From positions 1 through 63,683 of the forward strand of contig JACOUM010000006.1 of NCBI GenBank assembly GCA_016177795.1: 63,683 nt of DNA, written 5' to 3'. The notes under the pieces are model-generated. The model made no database searches. It was not told the DNA's origin and saw only the letters and a program-made list of their open reading frames with translations. How positions within the stretch are numbered: the stretch's first letter is position 1; each line of letters starts with the position of its first letter. The DNA comes from Nitrosomonadales bacterium. Its GTDB lineage: Bacteria > Pseudomonadota > Gammaproteobacteria > Burkholderiales > Gallionellaceae. Shown piece after piece: positions 38,936 to 50,025 of this stretch. The position numbers and the translations under genes are program-made.

Positions 38936-41065
38936 ATGAAAGATAAGTTACTTTGGATATTGCTGGCGTTTACTTTGGCTGCGCTCAATACAACGCAGGC
39001 TGCCGCGCAGCTTATGCCGCTGGAACATCAGCCTCACGCAGCCCTTCTATCCGCAAAAATAATAAACCGGCATCATTACAGACACGTAGCGCTTGACGAT
39101 AGTTTATCTTCGAAAATATTCGACAACTATCTGAAGATGCTGGATAGCGAAAAGGTATTTTTCTTGCAGGCTGACATTGATCATTTCGCCGATGCGCGCA
39201 CCAAGCTTGATGATGCGATTCTCGACAAGGACTTGGGCATCCCTTTCGCCATATTTAATCTCTATCAGCAGCGAATGACTGAGCGCTTTGGCTATGCCCG
39301 CTCCCTGCTAGCCAATAGTTTTGATTTCACGAAAAAGGAAAGCCATCAACTCACCCGCAAAAATGCGCCATGGCCAAAATCCGAAGACGAGTTGAATGAC
39401 TTGTGGCGCAAACGTGTCAAGAACGACTGGCTGCGTCTCAAGCTGGCCGGCAAGGATAATCAAAGCATCGTCGAAACACTTGGGAAACGCTATGACAATT
39501 CCCTGAGCAGCCTGTCCAAGATCAAAAGTGAAGACGCATTTCAAACTTTTATGAACGCCTATGCGACGGCCATAGAACCGCATACCAATTATTTTGGGGT
39601 GCGTGCTTCCGAAGAGTTCGACATTTCGATGAGACTGTCTCTGGTTGGCATCGGCGCCGTGCTTAATGGCAGGGATGAATACATTACGATCCGGGAGCTG
39701 GTGGCAGGCGGCCCGGCGGCCCTGTCAGGCAAGCTCAAAGCCGGTGACCGTATCGTGGGTGTCGGGCAAGGCGAAGATGGCCCAATGACCGAAATTGTGG
39801 GCTGGCGCATTGACGACGCGGTGGCCTTGATACGCGGGGCAGAAGATTCTGTGGTGCGTCTTGACGTGCTGCCCGCAGAAGCTGGCGCTGACGGAAAACG
39901 CAACCTCATTTCACTGGTCCGCAAAAAGATCAGCCTGGACAAACAGGCCGCCAGAAAATCAATCATCGAGGTTAAAGACGGGGCGGTAACGCGCCAGATC
40001 GGCGTGATCTCCCTGCCCGGTTTCTATCAGGATTTTGCTGCCCGCCTGAAAGGTGACAAAGATTTCAAAAGTGCGACCCGGGATGTATCGATCCTGCTGG
40101 ATGAACTGAAAAAAGACAAGGTGGATGGCGTGCTGGTGGACCTGCGCAACAATGGCGGCGGTTCATTGAATGAAGCCGTCGAACTGACCGGCCTGTTTAT
40201 AGACAAAGGCCCCGTGGTGCAGCAACGCGACTCCCGGGGTAAAGTATCCGTTGAAAACGATACTAATGCCGGCCTTGCCTGGAATGGCCCGCTGGGAGTG
40301 CTCATCAATCGAAGCTCGGCATCTGCCTCGGAAATTTTCGCGGCGGCGATACAGGATTACGGGCGAGGGGTTGTAATCGGTGAACCCAGCTTTGGAAAAG
40401 GCACAGTGCAGACCGTGGCAGATCTTGATCAAATCGCGAGCAATGACAATCCTCAATTCGGTGAACTCAAAATGACCATCGCCCAGTTTTTCCGCATCGA
40501 TGGCGGCACCACCCAGTTGCGCGGCGTGACTCCGGATATCAACCTTCCGACGATAACTGATTTGGGGGAATTTGGTGAATTCAGCTTCGACAATGCCTTG
40601 CCTTGGTCACGGATAAGGGCGGCGAACTATACGCGAGCAGGTAATTTGACAGGTATCGTGCCCGCGTTGAAAGCGAGCCACGACAAGCGCATAAGCCACG
40701 ACCAGGACTTCAAATATTTCCGGGAAGATATTGCCGAGTTCAACAAACTGCGCCGGGAAAACCTGATCTCGCTCAATGAAGCCGACCGCCGCAAAGAGCT
40801 TAAAAAGCAGGAAGCACGCGAAAAGGCCCGCGAGAAAAGCAGAAGAAACAATGAACCGGTCAAGGCATCTGCCGAGTCCAGAAGCCATGCACTTCAGGAC
40901 GATGGCATGTTATCCAGCGAACGTAACCTCAGTGCTGACCTGGACATCGAGCATGCGAATAAAAACGCCAAAGATATATTTCTGAACGAAGCCGCTCATG
41001 TACTCAGCGATGGGGTTGGGCTACTGTCAATCAATTCCAGGCTCGCGGACAACCGCTTGCCATAG
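38936..41065 (+). CDS. prc: C-terminal processing (tail-specific) protease
   Basis: The ATG at 38936 (TCAGGAT upstream) opens a signal peptide ending NTTQAAA, giving 709 residues. After an N-terminal helical region comes a PDZ domain (about 215-300; IGAVLNGRDEYITIRELVAG) and the S41 peptidase with the catalytic Ser in NRSSASASEIFAAA and Lys in PSFGKGTVQ. The C-terminal part is Lys/Arg-rich. Prc trims or degrades periplasmic proteins by their non-polar C-termini. Length is close to E. coli Prc (682 residues). It is followed by a hairpin terminator. Confidence 0.94.
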   Translation: MKDKLLWILLAFTLAALNTTQAAAQLMPLEHQPHAALLSAKIINRHHYRHVALDDSLSSKIFDNYLKMLDSEKVFFLQADIDHFADARTKLDDAILDKDLGIPFAIFNLYQQRMTERFGYARSLLANSFDFTKKESHQLTRKNAPWPKSEDELNDLWRKRVKNDWLRLKLAGKDNQSIVETLGKRYDNSLSSLSKIKSEDAFQTFMNAYATAIEPHTNYFGVRASEEFDISMRLSLVGIGAVLNGRDEYITIRELVAGGPAALSGKLKAGDRIVGVGQGEDGPMTEIVGWRIDDAVALIRGAEDSVVRLDVLPAEAGADGKRNLISLVRKKISLDKQAARKSIIEVKDGAVTRQIGVISLPGFYQDFAARLKGDKDFKSATRDVSILLDELKKDKVDGVLVDLRNNGGGSLNEAVELTGLFIDKGPVVQQRDSRGKVSVENDTNAGLAWNGPLGVLINRSSASASEIFAAAIQDYGRGVVIGEPSFGKGTVQTVADLDQIASNDNPQFGELKMTIAQFFRIDGGTTQLRGVTPDINLPTITDLGEFGEFSFDNALPWSRIRAANYTRAGNLTGIVPALKASHDKRISHDQDFKYFREDIAEFNKLRRENLISLNEADRRKELKKQEAREKAREKSRRNNEPVKASAESRSHALQDDGMLSSERNLSADLDIEHANKNAKDIFLNEAAHVLSDGVGLLSINSRLADNRLP

Positions 41066-41090
41066 CCGGACGTTCGCTTACACAATTGCG

Positions 41091-41145
41091 ATGCTGACCC
41101 CATTAGCTCACGAGTCCAAGGGGGCAGCATCGATTTTGATTTTTA
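41091..41145 (+). terminator. Hairpin terminator after prc
   Basis: ATGCTGACCCC (41091-41101) pairs with GGGGGCAGCAT (41120-41130), with one mismatch, and is followed by the T-rich CGATTTTGATTTTTAG. It lies 26 bases after the prc stop. Confidence 0.7.
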
Positions 41146-41172
41146 GTTTGGCAAAACCAAACGTCAATCACG

Positions 41173-41358
41173 CTAACCGTCGGCAGGCCCGGGCAGGTCC
41201 TCGAAGTAAAGAGCCAGCGCCTCTTCCAGATTCGCTATCGCTTCTTGTTCAGTCGCACCGCGACAAGACAACCCAAGATCGGGGCACTTCGCGACAAAAA
41301 CACCGTTTTCCTTGACGACCACATAGTTCGAGCTCTTCTTGCGTTTCATGGCTTTCAT
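41173..41358 (-). CDS. Orphan HicB-like antitoxin-type protein
   Basis: From the ATG at 41358 (or 41349) the protein has about 60 residues: a basic start MKAMKRKKSS, then the HicB fold core YVVVKENGVFVAKCPDLGLS, CRGATEQEAIANLEEALALY. This is the partially degraded RNase-H-like domain of HicB antitoxins. No HicA toxin frame is seen in the 107 bp downstream before the prc end or upstream before uvrB, and no DNA-binding domain follows. It is an orphan, perhaps a HicB-derived regulator. The start is not certain because no strong ribosome site is visible. Confidence 0.72.
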   Translation of the reverse strand: MKAMKRKKSSNYVVVKENGVFVAKCPDLGLSCRGATEQEAIANLEEALALYFEDLPGPADG

Positions 41359-41503
41359 GGCGATAAGTGTGTTGCTGCTTTGATAATTGCAATTAAAGGG
41401 GCAGGTTCGAATTACATTCGCAATCATGCGGCAATTGCAGGATTCTCCACCACACCTCATCGTTTAGCAATTCAATCTTTCCCCGTACAATATGCCCCTC
41501 ACC

Positions 41504-43528
<2,025 letters not shown>

Positions 43529-43621
43529 GTATCGGCGAGGGGAGAGTCGCAACGAGCAATTCGCCGAATTCTGTTAGCATTCCCCGCAACCGCCTTTTCC
43601 GGAACAAATGAAGGTGCACCC

Positions 43622-44908
43622 ATGACCGAACCGACCATCATCTGCCCCAACTGCAAAACCGAAATCCGGCTGACCGAATCGCTGGCAGCGCCGCTGATCG
43701 CTGCCACGCGCATGCAATTCGAGCAGCAGCTTGCGCAGAAAGATGACGAGATCGCCAAACGCGAACAGGGCGTCCGTGAGCGCGAGAAACAGATTGCAGA
43801 AACGAAACGCAAGCTGGATGAGCAGGTGGCCGATCAGGTCGCGGCGCAGCTGAAGGAGGAACGCGCCCGCGTCATTGCCGAGGAATCCAGGAAGGCGAAA
43901 CTTGCCAGCGCAGCGGAGCTGGAGAACCGGGCACGCGAACTGGCGGAGCTTCAGGAGGTTCTCAAAGCCCGCGACGAAAAACTTGCCGAGGCGCAACAGG
44001 CACAGGCCGAACTCATCAAGAAGCAGCGCGAACTGGACGATGCCAGACGCGAACTGGAACTGACCGTCGAAAAGCGCGTCCAGGCCGGTCTGGAGCAGAC
44101 GCGCGTGAAGGCCCGACAGGAGGCGGAAGAAGGACTGAAACTGAAGGTGATGGAAAAGGAGCAGACCATCAGCGCGATGCAGAAGCAGATCGAGGAACTC
44201 AAGCGCAAGGCCGAACAGGGATCGCAGCAACTGCAGGGCGAGGTGCTGGAGCTTGAACTGGAAAATCTTCTCGGGGCGAGATTTCCGGCAGACATGATCG
44301 AGCCGGTTCCGAAAGGCGAATACGGCGGCGACATATTGCAGCGGGTGCACAACCTGTCCGGCCAGCATTGCGGCACGATTCTGTGGGAATCGAAGCGCAC
44401 CAGGCACTGGAGCGACAGCTGGCTGGCCAAGCTGCGCGAGGATCAGCGTGCGGCCAAGGCGGAAATCGCCATTATCGTCAGCCAGGCGCTGCCCAGGGAA
44501 GTCGAGACCTTCGCGCTGATCGACAATATCTGGGTGATACACCCCAAAGCCATACTGCCCGTTGCCATGATGCTGCGCCACACGCTGGTTGAAATCACTT
44601 CCGCGCGCCAGTCAAGCGAAGGCCAGCAAACCAAGATGGAACTGGTGTATCAGTATCTGACCGGGCCCAGGTTCCGCCAGCGGGTGGAGGGAATCGTCGA
44701 AGCATTTTCCACCATGCAGGAAGACCTGGACAAGGAGAAAAAGGCCATCACCAAACAATGGGCCAAGCGCGAGACGCAGATCGAGCGCGTAATGCAATCG
44801 ACGGTCGGCATGTACGGCGACTTGCAGGGCATCGCCGGAAAGACGTTGCAGGAAATCGGCGGGCTGGATCTTCCGGCCATCAGTGATGACGATGCTTCCG
44901 GGGATTAA
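43622..44908 (+). CDS. DUF2130 protein: coiled coil plus PD-(D/E)XK-like domain
   Basis: The 428-residue protein starts with a small zinc-knuckle-like motif (IICPNCKTEI, only one CxxC visible), followed by a Glu/Lys/Ala-rich coiled coil from about residue 35 to 215. The conserved C-terminal DUF2130 domain has LELELENLLGARFP, then GGDIL (Asp237) and LWESKR (Glu256 and Lys258), which reproduces the D...ExK arrangement of PD-(D/E)XK nucleases. A second helical segment closes the protein. No nuclease activity has been established for this family that I know of, so function is inference. It stands alone between uvrB and feoB. Confidence 0.82.
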   Translation: MTEPTIICPNCKTEIRLTESLAAPLIAATRMQFEQQLAQKDDEIAKREQGVREREKQIAETKRKLDEQVADQVAAQLKEERARVIAEESRKAKLASAAELENRARELAELQEVLKARDEKLAEAQQAQAELIKKQRELDDARRELELTVEKRVQAGLEQTRVKARQEAEEGLKLKVMEKEQTISAMQKQIEELKRKAEQGSQQLQGEVLELELENLLGARFPADMIEPVPKGEYGGDILQRVHNLSGQHCGTILWESKRTRHWSDSWLAKLREDQRAAKAEIAIIVSQALPREVETFALIDNIWVIHPKAILPVAMMLRHTLVEITSARQSSEGQQTKMELVYQYLTGPRFRQRVEGIVEAFSTMQEDLDKEKKAITKQWAKRETQIERVMQSTVGMYGDLQGIAGKTLQEIGGLDLPAISDDDASGD

Positions 44909-44914
44909 GGCAGA

Positions 44915-46702
44915 TCAATACCCCAAGGCGCGCGCGCCCTGATAGAACGCGAGGCTCGTCAGCCAGGCCAGCGTCAGCGACCAGCCGATGGTAAACAGGG
45001 TGTAGCCCAGATTCTTGGATTCGCTGCGTAGCGTGGCGATGGCGGACAGGCAGGGCGTGTAGATCAAAGTAAACAGCATGAAGCTGTAGGCCTGCACCCA
45101 ATCCAGTTGCTGTCCCAGCGCGCCGCCGAGCGCTTCGCCCGACAGGCCGTAAATCACCGCAAGCGAGCCGATGACGATCTCCTTGGCGACGAAGCCGAAA
45201 ATCAATGCGATAGTGAGCTGCTCGTTGATGCCGATGGGCGCAAAAACCGGATGCAGCCATGTCCCGATGATGCCGGCCAGCGTGTCGCCGCTGGCGGGTG
45301 CGGCGGAAGGCGGCAGGTTGGTCAGCAGCCAGACCAGCACGACGCCGGCGATGATGAACTTGGTGGCACGGCGCAGAAAATGCTGTATTTCCAGCCAGCC
45401 GCGCATGACGATTTGCCGGGCAGTCGGGAAGCGGTAAGGCGGCAGTTCCAGCACAAACGGTTCACTGTTGCGGAATTTGCCCTTGAACAGCAGCGCGGTG
45501 AGTATTGCGGCGGCGAAGCTGAACAGGTACAGGCTGAACAAAACAACCGGCGCGGCTTTGGGCGAGAACAATGCAGCGGTGATGAACACGAACACCTGCA
45601 GACGCGCCGAGCACAGCGAGAACGGAATCACCAGCATGGTGAGCAGGCGCATGGCGCGCGAGCGCATCACGCGGGTGCCCATCAGCGCGGGCACGTTGCA
45701 GCCGAAGCCCATCAGCAGCATGACAAAGCCGCGCCCGTCCAGCCCCAGGCGCGCCATCAGCGCATCCATCAGGAACGCGGCACGCGACAGGTAGCCGCTG
45801 TCTTCCACCATCGCCATGAACAGGAAGAACAGGATAATGATGGGCACAAAGGCGGCCACGGTCGCGACGCCGTTGTAGACGCCGTCCAGCAACAGGCCGT
45901 TCAACATGGTTGGCAAGCCTGACAACGCCGGTTCGAGCGCGCTCTCGCGCAGCCAGGTCAGCAGCTCCGCGGCCCCGACCTGCAACGGCTGGCCGAGAAA
46001 AAATACCGCCTGAAACAGCAGATACATGATGCCAAAAAACAGCGGCAGCCCAAGCCACGGGTGCAGCATCACGTGATCAAGTTTCTCGGTGAGGCTTTCC
46101 GGCAGCTGCGCCGGGATTTGCACCGCGTGCTTCATCACCCGCGCCATCTCCATTTCGATATGCTGGTCCTGTTCCAACTGGCTGCGCAGCTGTTCCGCCA
46201 TGCCAGGTGTCGGATAGCGCAGGGCTTTGGTGACGGCCTGCATGGCTTCCGCATAGCCGGTGCCGTATTTGCCGCTGAGCAGGAAAATCGGCATACCCAG
46301 CAGTTCGGTCATTTTTTTGCTGTCGATGCTGATGCCATATTTCTTTGCCTCGTCAGCCATGTTGAGCAGCACGACAACGTTCATGTTGAGTTGCCTGAGC
46401 TGCAGCAGCAGGCTCATCTGGCGTTCGATCTGCGTAGCGTTGAGGATCACCAGCGCGAGATCGGGCACGTTGCCGTGCAGAAAGTGGCGTACCACCTGTT
46501 CGTCGTCGGAGAAGCCGTGCAGGTCGTAGATGCCGGGCAGATCGATGATTTCCACCATATCGGAACCCAGCAGGATCCTGCCGCTGAGCAACTCGACGGT
46601 GATGCCCGGCCAGTTGCCGACGCGCGCCGCGCCGCCGGTCATGCGGTTGAACAGGGTTGATTTGCCGGTATTGGGCATCCCCAATAGTGCGACGCGCTTC
46701 AT
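44915..46702 (-). CDS. feoB: Ferrous iron transporter FeoB (compact form)
   Basis: The start at the ATG at 46702 overlaps the feoA stop (ATGA), giving 595 residues. The N-terminal G domain shows G1 GMPNTGKSTLF, the WPGITVE switch, G3 DLPGIYD and the G4-like NMADEA. The membrane part has two Gate domains (MGFGCNVPALMGTR and IPFSLCSARLQVFVFI), each bearing the Cys characteristic of FeoB. At about 600 residues it is shorter than E. coli FeoB (773). It imports Fe(II), relevant to an iron-rich habitat but standard for many bacteria. Confidence 0.95.
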   Translation of the reverse strand: MKRVALLGMPNTGKSTLFNRMTGGAARVGNWPGITVELLSGRILLGSDMVEIIDLPGIYDLHGFSDDEQVVRHFLHGNVPDLALVILNATQIERQMSLLLQLRQLNMNVVVLLNMADEAKKYGISIDSKKMTELLGMPIFLLSGKYGTGYAEAMQAVTKALRYPTPGMAEQLRSQLEQDQHIEMEMARVMKHAVQIPAQLPESLTEKLDHVMLHPWLGLPLFFGIMYLLFQAVFFLGQPLQVGAAELLTWLRESALEPALSGLPTMLNGLLLDGVYNGVATVAAFVPIIILFFLFMAMVEDSGYLSRAAFLMDALMARLGLDGRGFVMLLMGFGCNVPALMGTRVMRSRAMRLLTMLVIPFSLCSARLQVFVFITAALFSPKAAPVVLFSLYLFSFAAAILTALLFKGKFRNSEPFVLELPPYRFPTARQIVMRGWLEIQHFLRRATKFIIAGVVLVWLLTNLPPSAAPASGDTLAGIIGTWLHPVFAPIGINEQLTIALIFGFVAKEIVIGSLAVIYGLSGEALGGALGQQLDWVQAYSFMLFTLIYTPCLSAIATLRSESKNLGYTLFTIGWSLTLAWLTSLAFYQGARALGY

Positions 46703-46974
46703 GTCCCGACGGCTCCCTGGCATACCGTGATTCTGGCAGCCTCGCTACGCCGCAGCAGAATATCGGTGGTGCCGATACGCACCTGCAACGGGCCGGAAAA
46801 ACCGGCTTTGCGGATCAACTCAACCTGTTTTCCGCTGCGGAACCCCAGCGCCAGCAGACGCTGATGCAATGCTTCCTCGGCATGGATCGCAACAATGGTT
46901 GCAGTATCGCCGGGGTGAAGGGCGGCAAGGGTTATTCCGGGCATGATGGTGGACAAATTCAATAGTGCCGTCAT
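46699..46974 (-). CDS. feoA: FeoA accessory protein
   Basis: The 91-residue form starts at the ATG at 46974. It shows the FeoA SH3-like fold: LAALHPGDTATIVAI, LALGFRSGKQVELIRKAGF, GPLQVRIGTTDILLRRSEA. It is translationally coupled to feoB. The longer open frame that continues to 47322 runs across dapA and is not coding. Confidence 0.92.
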   Translation of the reverse strand: MTALLNLSTIMPGITLAALHPGDTATIVAIHAEEALHQRLLALGFRSGKQVELIRKAGFSGPLQVRIGTTDILLRRSEAARITVCQGAVGT

Positions 46975-47011
46975 TATTCCACAGCCATCACTCTTTTGTC
47001 GCGCGGCCCTT

Positions 47012-47039
47012 TGGCGGACAGCCGTATTACGGTAGAATG
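47012..47039 (+). promoter_or_regulatory. Candidate sigma-70 promoter of dapA
   Basis: TTGGCG (47012-47017) and TAGAAT (47034-47039) with a 16-base spacer lie 27 bases upstream of the dapA ATG, in the short divergent region shared with feoA. No Fur box is evident by eye. Confidence 0.4.
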
Positions 47040-47065
47040 CCGCTTTAATTTTTGCGGCAGAAAAA

Positions 47066-47941
47066 ATGATCCAGGGCAGTATTGTTGCAATCGTTACGCC
47101 GATGCACGACGACGGCAGTCTCGATCTGGCGGCGTTCCGCGCGCTGATTGATTTCCATGTCGAGCAGGGAACGGACGGTATCGTGGTGGTCGGCACCACG
47201 GGCGAATCGCCCACCGTCGACGTCGAGGAACACGAGCTGCTAATCGCAGAGGCGGTAAAACATGCCGCCGGCCGTGTTCCCGTCATTGCCGGAACCGGTG
47301 CGAATTCCACCCGGGAAGCCATCGAACTGGCCGCTTTCTCGAAGAAAGCGGGCGCGAATGCGTCGCTGTCGGTAGTGCCCTACTACAACAAGCCGACCCA
47401 GGAAGGCCTGTACCGGCACTTCAGGGCCATCGCCGAAACGGTAGACATGCCGCACATCCTGTATAACGTGCCCGGGCGCACCGTAGCGGACATGAGCAAC
47501 GACACCGTGCTGCGTCTGGCGCAGATCCCCAACATCGTCGGCATCAAGGATGCGACCGGCAACATCGAGCGCGGCAGCGATCTGTTGCAGCGCGCGCCGC
47601 AAGGCTTTGCGGTGTACAGCGGCGACGACGCCAGCACGCTGGCGCTGATGCTGCTCGGTGCGCATGGCACGATTTCGGTGACGGCGAACGTCGCGCCGAA
47701 GCTGATGCACGAGATGTGTGCCGCTGCGCTGAACGGCGAAATCGCCAGGGCGCGCGAGATCAATTTCCGTTTGCTGGGGCTGCATCGCAACCTGTTTGTC
47801 GAGGCCAATCCGATTCCGGTGAAGTGGGCCGTGGCGCGCATGGGAAAAATCAGGAATGTGCTGCGCCTGCCGCTGACCCCTTTGTCGCAGAGTGCGCAAG
47901 AAGTGGTTGAGGCGGCGCTGCTTCAGGCCGGTGTCATTTAA
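47066..47941 (+). CDS. dapA: 4-hydroxy-tetrahydrodipicolinate synthase
   Basis: The 291-residue TIM barrel has [17 protein letters not shown] near the substrate site, the catalytic Tyr in [12 protein letters not shown], and the Schiff-base Lys in [10 protein letters not shown]. It condenses pyruvate with aspartate semialdehyde in lysine and diaminopimelate synthesis. The stop overlaps the frame of bamC, giving the dapA-bamC pairing known from E. coli (dapA-nlpB). Confidence 0.97.
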   Translation: MIQGSIVAIVTPMHDDGSLDLAAFRALIDFHVEQGTDGIVVVGTTGESPTVDVEEHELLIAEAVKHAAGRVPVIAGTGANSTREAIELAAFSKKAGANASLSVVPYYNKPTQEGLYRHFRAIAETVDMPHILYNVPGRTVADMSNDTVLRLAQIPNIVGIKDATGNIERGSDLLQRAPQGFAVYSGDDASTLALMLLGAHGTISVTANVAPKLMHEMCAAALNGEIARAREINFRLLGLHRNLFVEANPIPVKWAVARMGKIRNVLRLPLTPLSQSAQEVVEAALLQAGVI

Positions 47942-47961
47942 TGCATAGCTGGAGAGAATCA

Positions 47962-49089
47962 ATGAAAGTTTTGTGTATCGGAATTTCCAGCATTGCGCTG
48001 GTCTCGTTGTTAGGTTGCAGTTCAGCCGGTTTGGGCAGCAAGCGGGTCGACTATCGCTCCGGTGCAGCTCATGTACCGTCGCTGGAAGTGCCGCCCGACC
48101 TGACCGCACCCGGCAGCGATGAACGCTACCGCGTACCGCAGGGCGATGGCGAAAACGTGGCGACTTTTTCGGATTACAGCAAGGGTGGCGCGGCTGCGGA
48201 GCAAGGCCGCGGCGCCAGTGCTGTGTTACCGCAAGCGACAGGGGTGCGCCTAGAACGTAATGAAACACAGCGCTGGCTGGTGGTGAACGATAAACCGGAA
48301 AATGTCTGGTTTGCGGTCAAGGCGTTCCTGCAGGAGAACGGACTGGCCATCCAGAGCGAAGACCAGGCGGCAGGCGTGATGGAAACCGAATGGGCAGAGA
48401 ATCGCGCCAAAATTCCGCAAGGCGCTATCCGTAACGTGATCGGCAAGGTATTCGACAACGCCTATTCTTCCGGCGAACGCGATCAGTACCGGGTGCGCCT
48501 GGAGCGCAGCAAGGATGACGGGAGTACCGAGGTTTACATTACCCATCGCGGCATGGAAGAAGTGTTGTCTGCCGATCAGAATACGTCGAAGTGGCAAGCG
48601 CGCCCCAATGACCCGGAGATGGAAGCAATCATGCTGCAACGCCTGATGGCACGTTTTGGCGGCGGCGAAACCAGGGCAGCCGGCGCGGCGGAGACAACGA
48701 CAGGCAGTGCGGCAACAGCCGATGCCCCAGCTCCGGCCGGAGCGGCCAGCCTTGAGGAGATTTTCGACGGCAGCAAGATCATCGTGATGAACGATGCGTT
48801 CGACCGGTCATGGCGCAGAGCCGGATTGGCCATTGAACGTGCCGGGCTGGCGGTGGAAGACAGGGATCGCGTCAGGGGCATCTACTTCCTGAAGCCGGCC
48901 AATGCGGAAAAAGGCTGGATGGACAAGTTGATGTTCTGGGAGGACGACGAAGATACCGGCAGGCGTTATCGCGTGAACATCAAGGATGGCGGCACAGTGT
49001 GTGAAGTGTCCGTTACCGACCAGGACGGCGCGAAAGACGAAACATCCGGACAGATACTTGAAGCGATTTACAAAAACATCAACGAATAA
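47962..49089 (+). CDS. bamC: Outer-membrane assembly lipoprotein BamC
   Basis: The start at the ATG at 47962 has GGAGAG upstream; the frame opens 21 bases earlier at the dapA stop. The 375-residue protein has lipobox LLGC, then the unstructured N-terminal stretch with VPSLEVPPDLTAP, which in E. coli BamC binds BamD, and two helix-grip domains (about 95-215 and 260-372) separated by an Ala/Thr/Pro-rich linker. It belongs to the BAM complex that inserts barrels, including the MtrB-type porins of this genome (inference). Confidence 0.93.
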   Translation: MKVLCIGISSIALVSLLGCSSAGLGSKRVDYRSGAAHVPSLEVPPDLTAPGSDERYRVPQGDGENVATFSDYSKGGAAAEQGRGASAVLPQATGVRLERNETQRWLVVNDKPENVWFAVKAFLQENGLAIQSEDQAAGVMETEWAENRAKIPQGAIRNVIGKVFDNAYSSGERDQYRVRLERSKDDGSTEVYITHRGMEEVLSADQNTSKWQARPNDPEMEAIMLQRLMARFGGGETRAAGAAETTTGSAATADAPAPAGAASLEEIFDGSKIIVMNDAFDRSWRRAGLAIERAGLAVEDRDRVRGIYFLKPANAEKGWMDKLMFWEDDEDTGRRYRVNIKDGGTVCEVSVTDQDGAKDETSGQILEAIYKNINE

Positions 49090-49104
49090 CGTACGGCTCG
49101 CTTC

Positions 49105-49872
49105 ATGAAGTTTGCCTCTTTGGGCAGCGGCAGCGAGGGCAACGCGCTGCTGGTCGCAGCCGGCCGGACGCTAGTGCTGATGGACTGCGGTTTCGGCCTG
49201 CAAGACACCCTCGCGCGGCTGGCACGGCTGAACGTATCTGCCGAACAGTTGAGCGGTATTGTCGTCACGCATGAGCATGGCGATCACATCAGCGGCGTGG
49301 CGCGACTGGCGCGCAAATTCAACCTGCCGGTCTGGCTCACCCACGGCACGTTGCATAGCCGGCATCAAGCCCTTGCCGGCATCGTTGATCTCCGCGAGAT
49401 CGACCCCCACCAGTCGTTCGCCATCGGCGATATTGAAATCATTCCCTATCCCGTTCCGCACGATGCCGCCGAGCCGGTGCAATTCGTCTTTAATGATGGC
49501 GTGCGGCGGCTGGGTGTGCTGACCGATGCCGGGTGCGGCACGGCTCATATGGAGCAGACCTTGAGCGGCTGTCACGCGCTGGTACTGGAATGCAATCACG
49601 ACACTGAAATGCTGATGAACGGCGATTATCCGTATAGCCTGAAACAGCGCGTGGGCGGACGTTTCGGGCATCTGAACAATCAGGATGCAGCCGGCATCCT
49701 GTGCCGGCTGGACACGAGCCGCTTGCAGCATCTGGTTGCCGCGCATCTAAGCCGCAAAAACAACACGGCTGAACTTGCGGTGCAAGCCTTGAGCTGCGCA
49801 TTGAATTGTGAAGCAGGCTGGGTGGAAATCGCGACACAGAAAGAAGGATTCTCCTGGCGCGAAATTAGCTGA
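49105..49872 (+). CDS. MBL-fold metallo-hydrolase (YycJ/WalJ-like)
   Basis: The 255-residue protein has the metallo-beta-lactamase motif VVTHEHGDHISG, the N-terminal beta hairpin FASLGSGSEGNALLV and downstream metal ligands (His in PYPVPHDAAEP, Asp in VLTDAGCG, His in AHLSRKNN). It resembles the small YycJ-type hydrolases, thought to act on nucleic acids. It begins 15 bp after bamC, so it is probably co-transcribed with dapA-bamC. Confidence 0.9.
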   Translation: MKFASLGSGSEGNALLVAAGRTLVLMDCGFGLQDTLARLARLNVSAEQLSGIVVTHEHGDHISGVARLARKFNLPVWLTHGTLHSRHQALAGIVDLREIDPHQSFAIGDIEIIPYPVPHDAAEPVQFVFNDGVRRLGVLTDAGCGTAHMEQTLSGCHALVLECNHDTEMLMNGDYPYSLKQRVGGRFGHLNNQDAAGILCRLDTSRLQHLVAAHLSRKNNTAELAVQALSCALNCEAGWVEIATQKEGFSWREIS

Positions 49873-50025
49873 TTTTTAGCTGAGCAGCCTGTCCGGATTG
49901 AGGGTAATCGGGAATACGCCAGCCAGTTCAGAAGCATGGTAGCTGCGTGCCACAAAAGAAATTAAAGACTGAATCGCGCTTGTTGCACAAAATTCCGTAC
50001 ACCCTCGTTCATGCGTCTCTGCCCT

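Noticed and set aside
41066-41172. A hicA toxin gene beside the HicB-like protein
   Set aside because: The space between prc and the HicB frame is 107 bp and no frame with HicA features is present.
46975-47065. A Fur box in the feoA-dapA divergent region
   Set aside because: No convincing match to the palindromic Fur consensus could be seen by eye.
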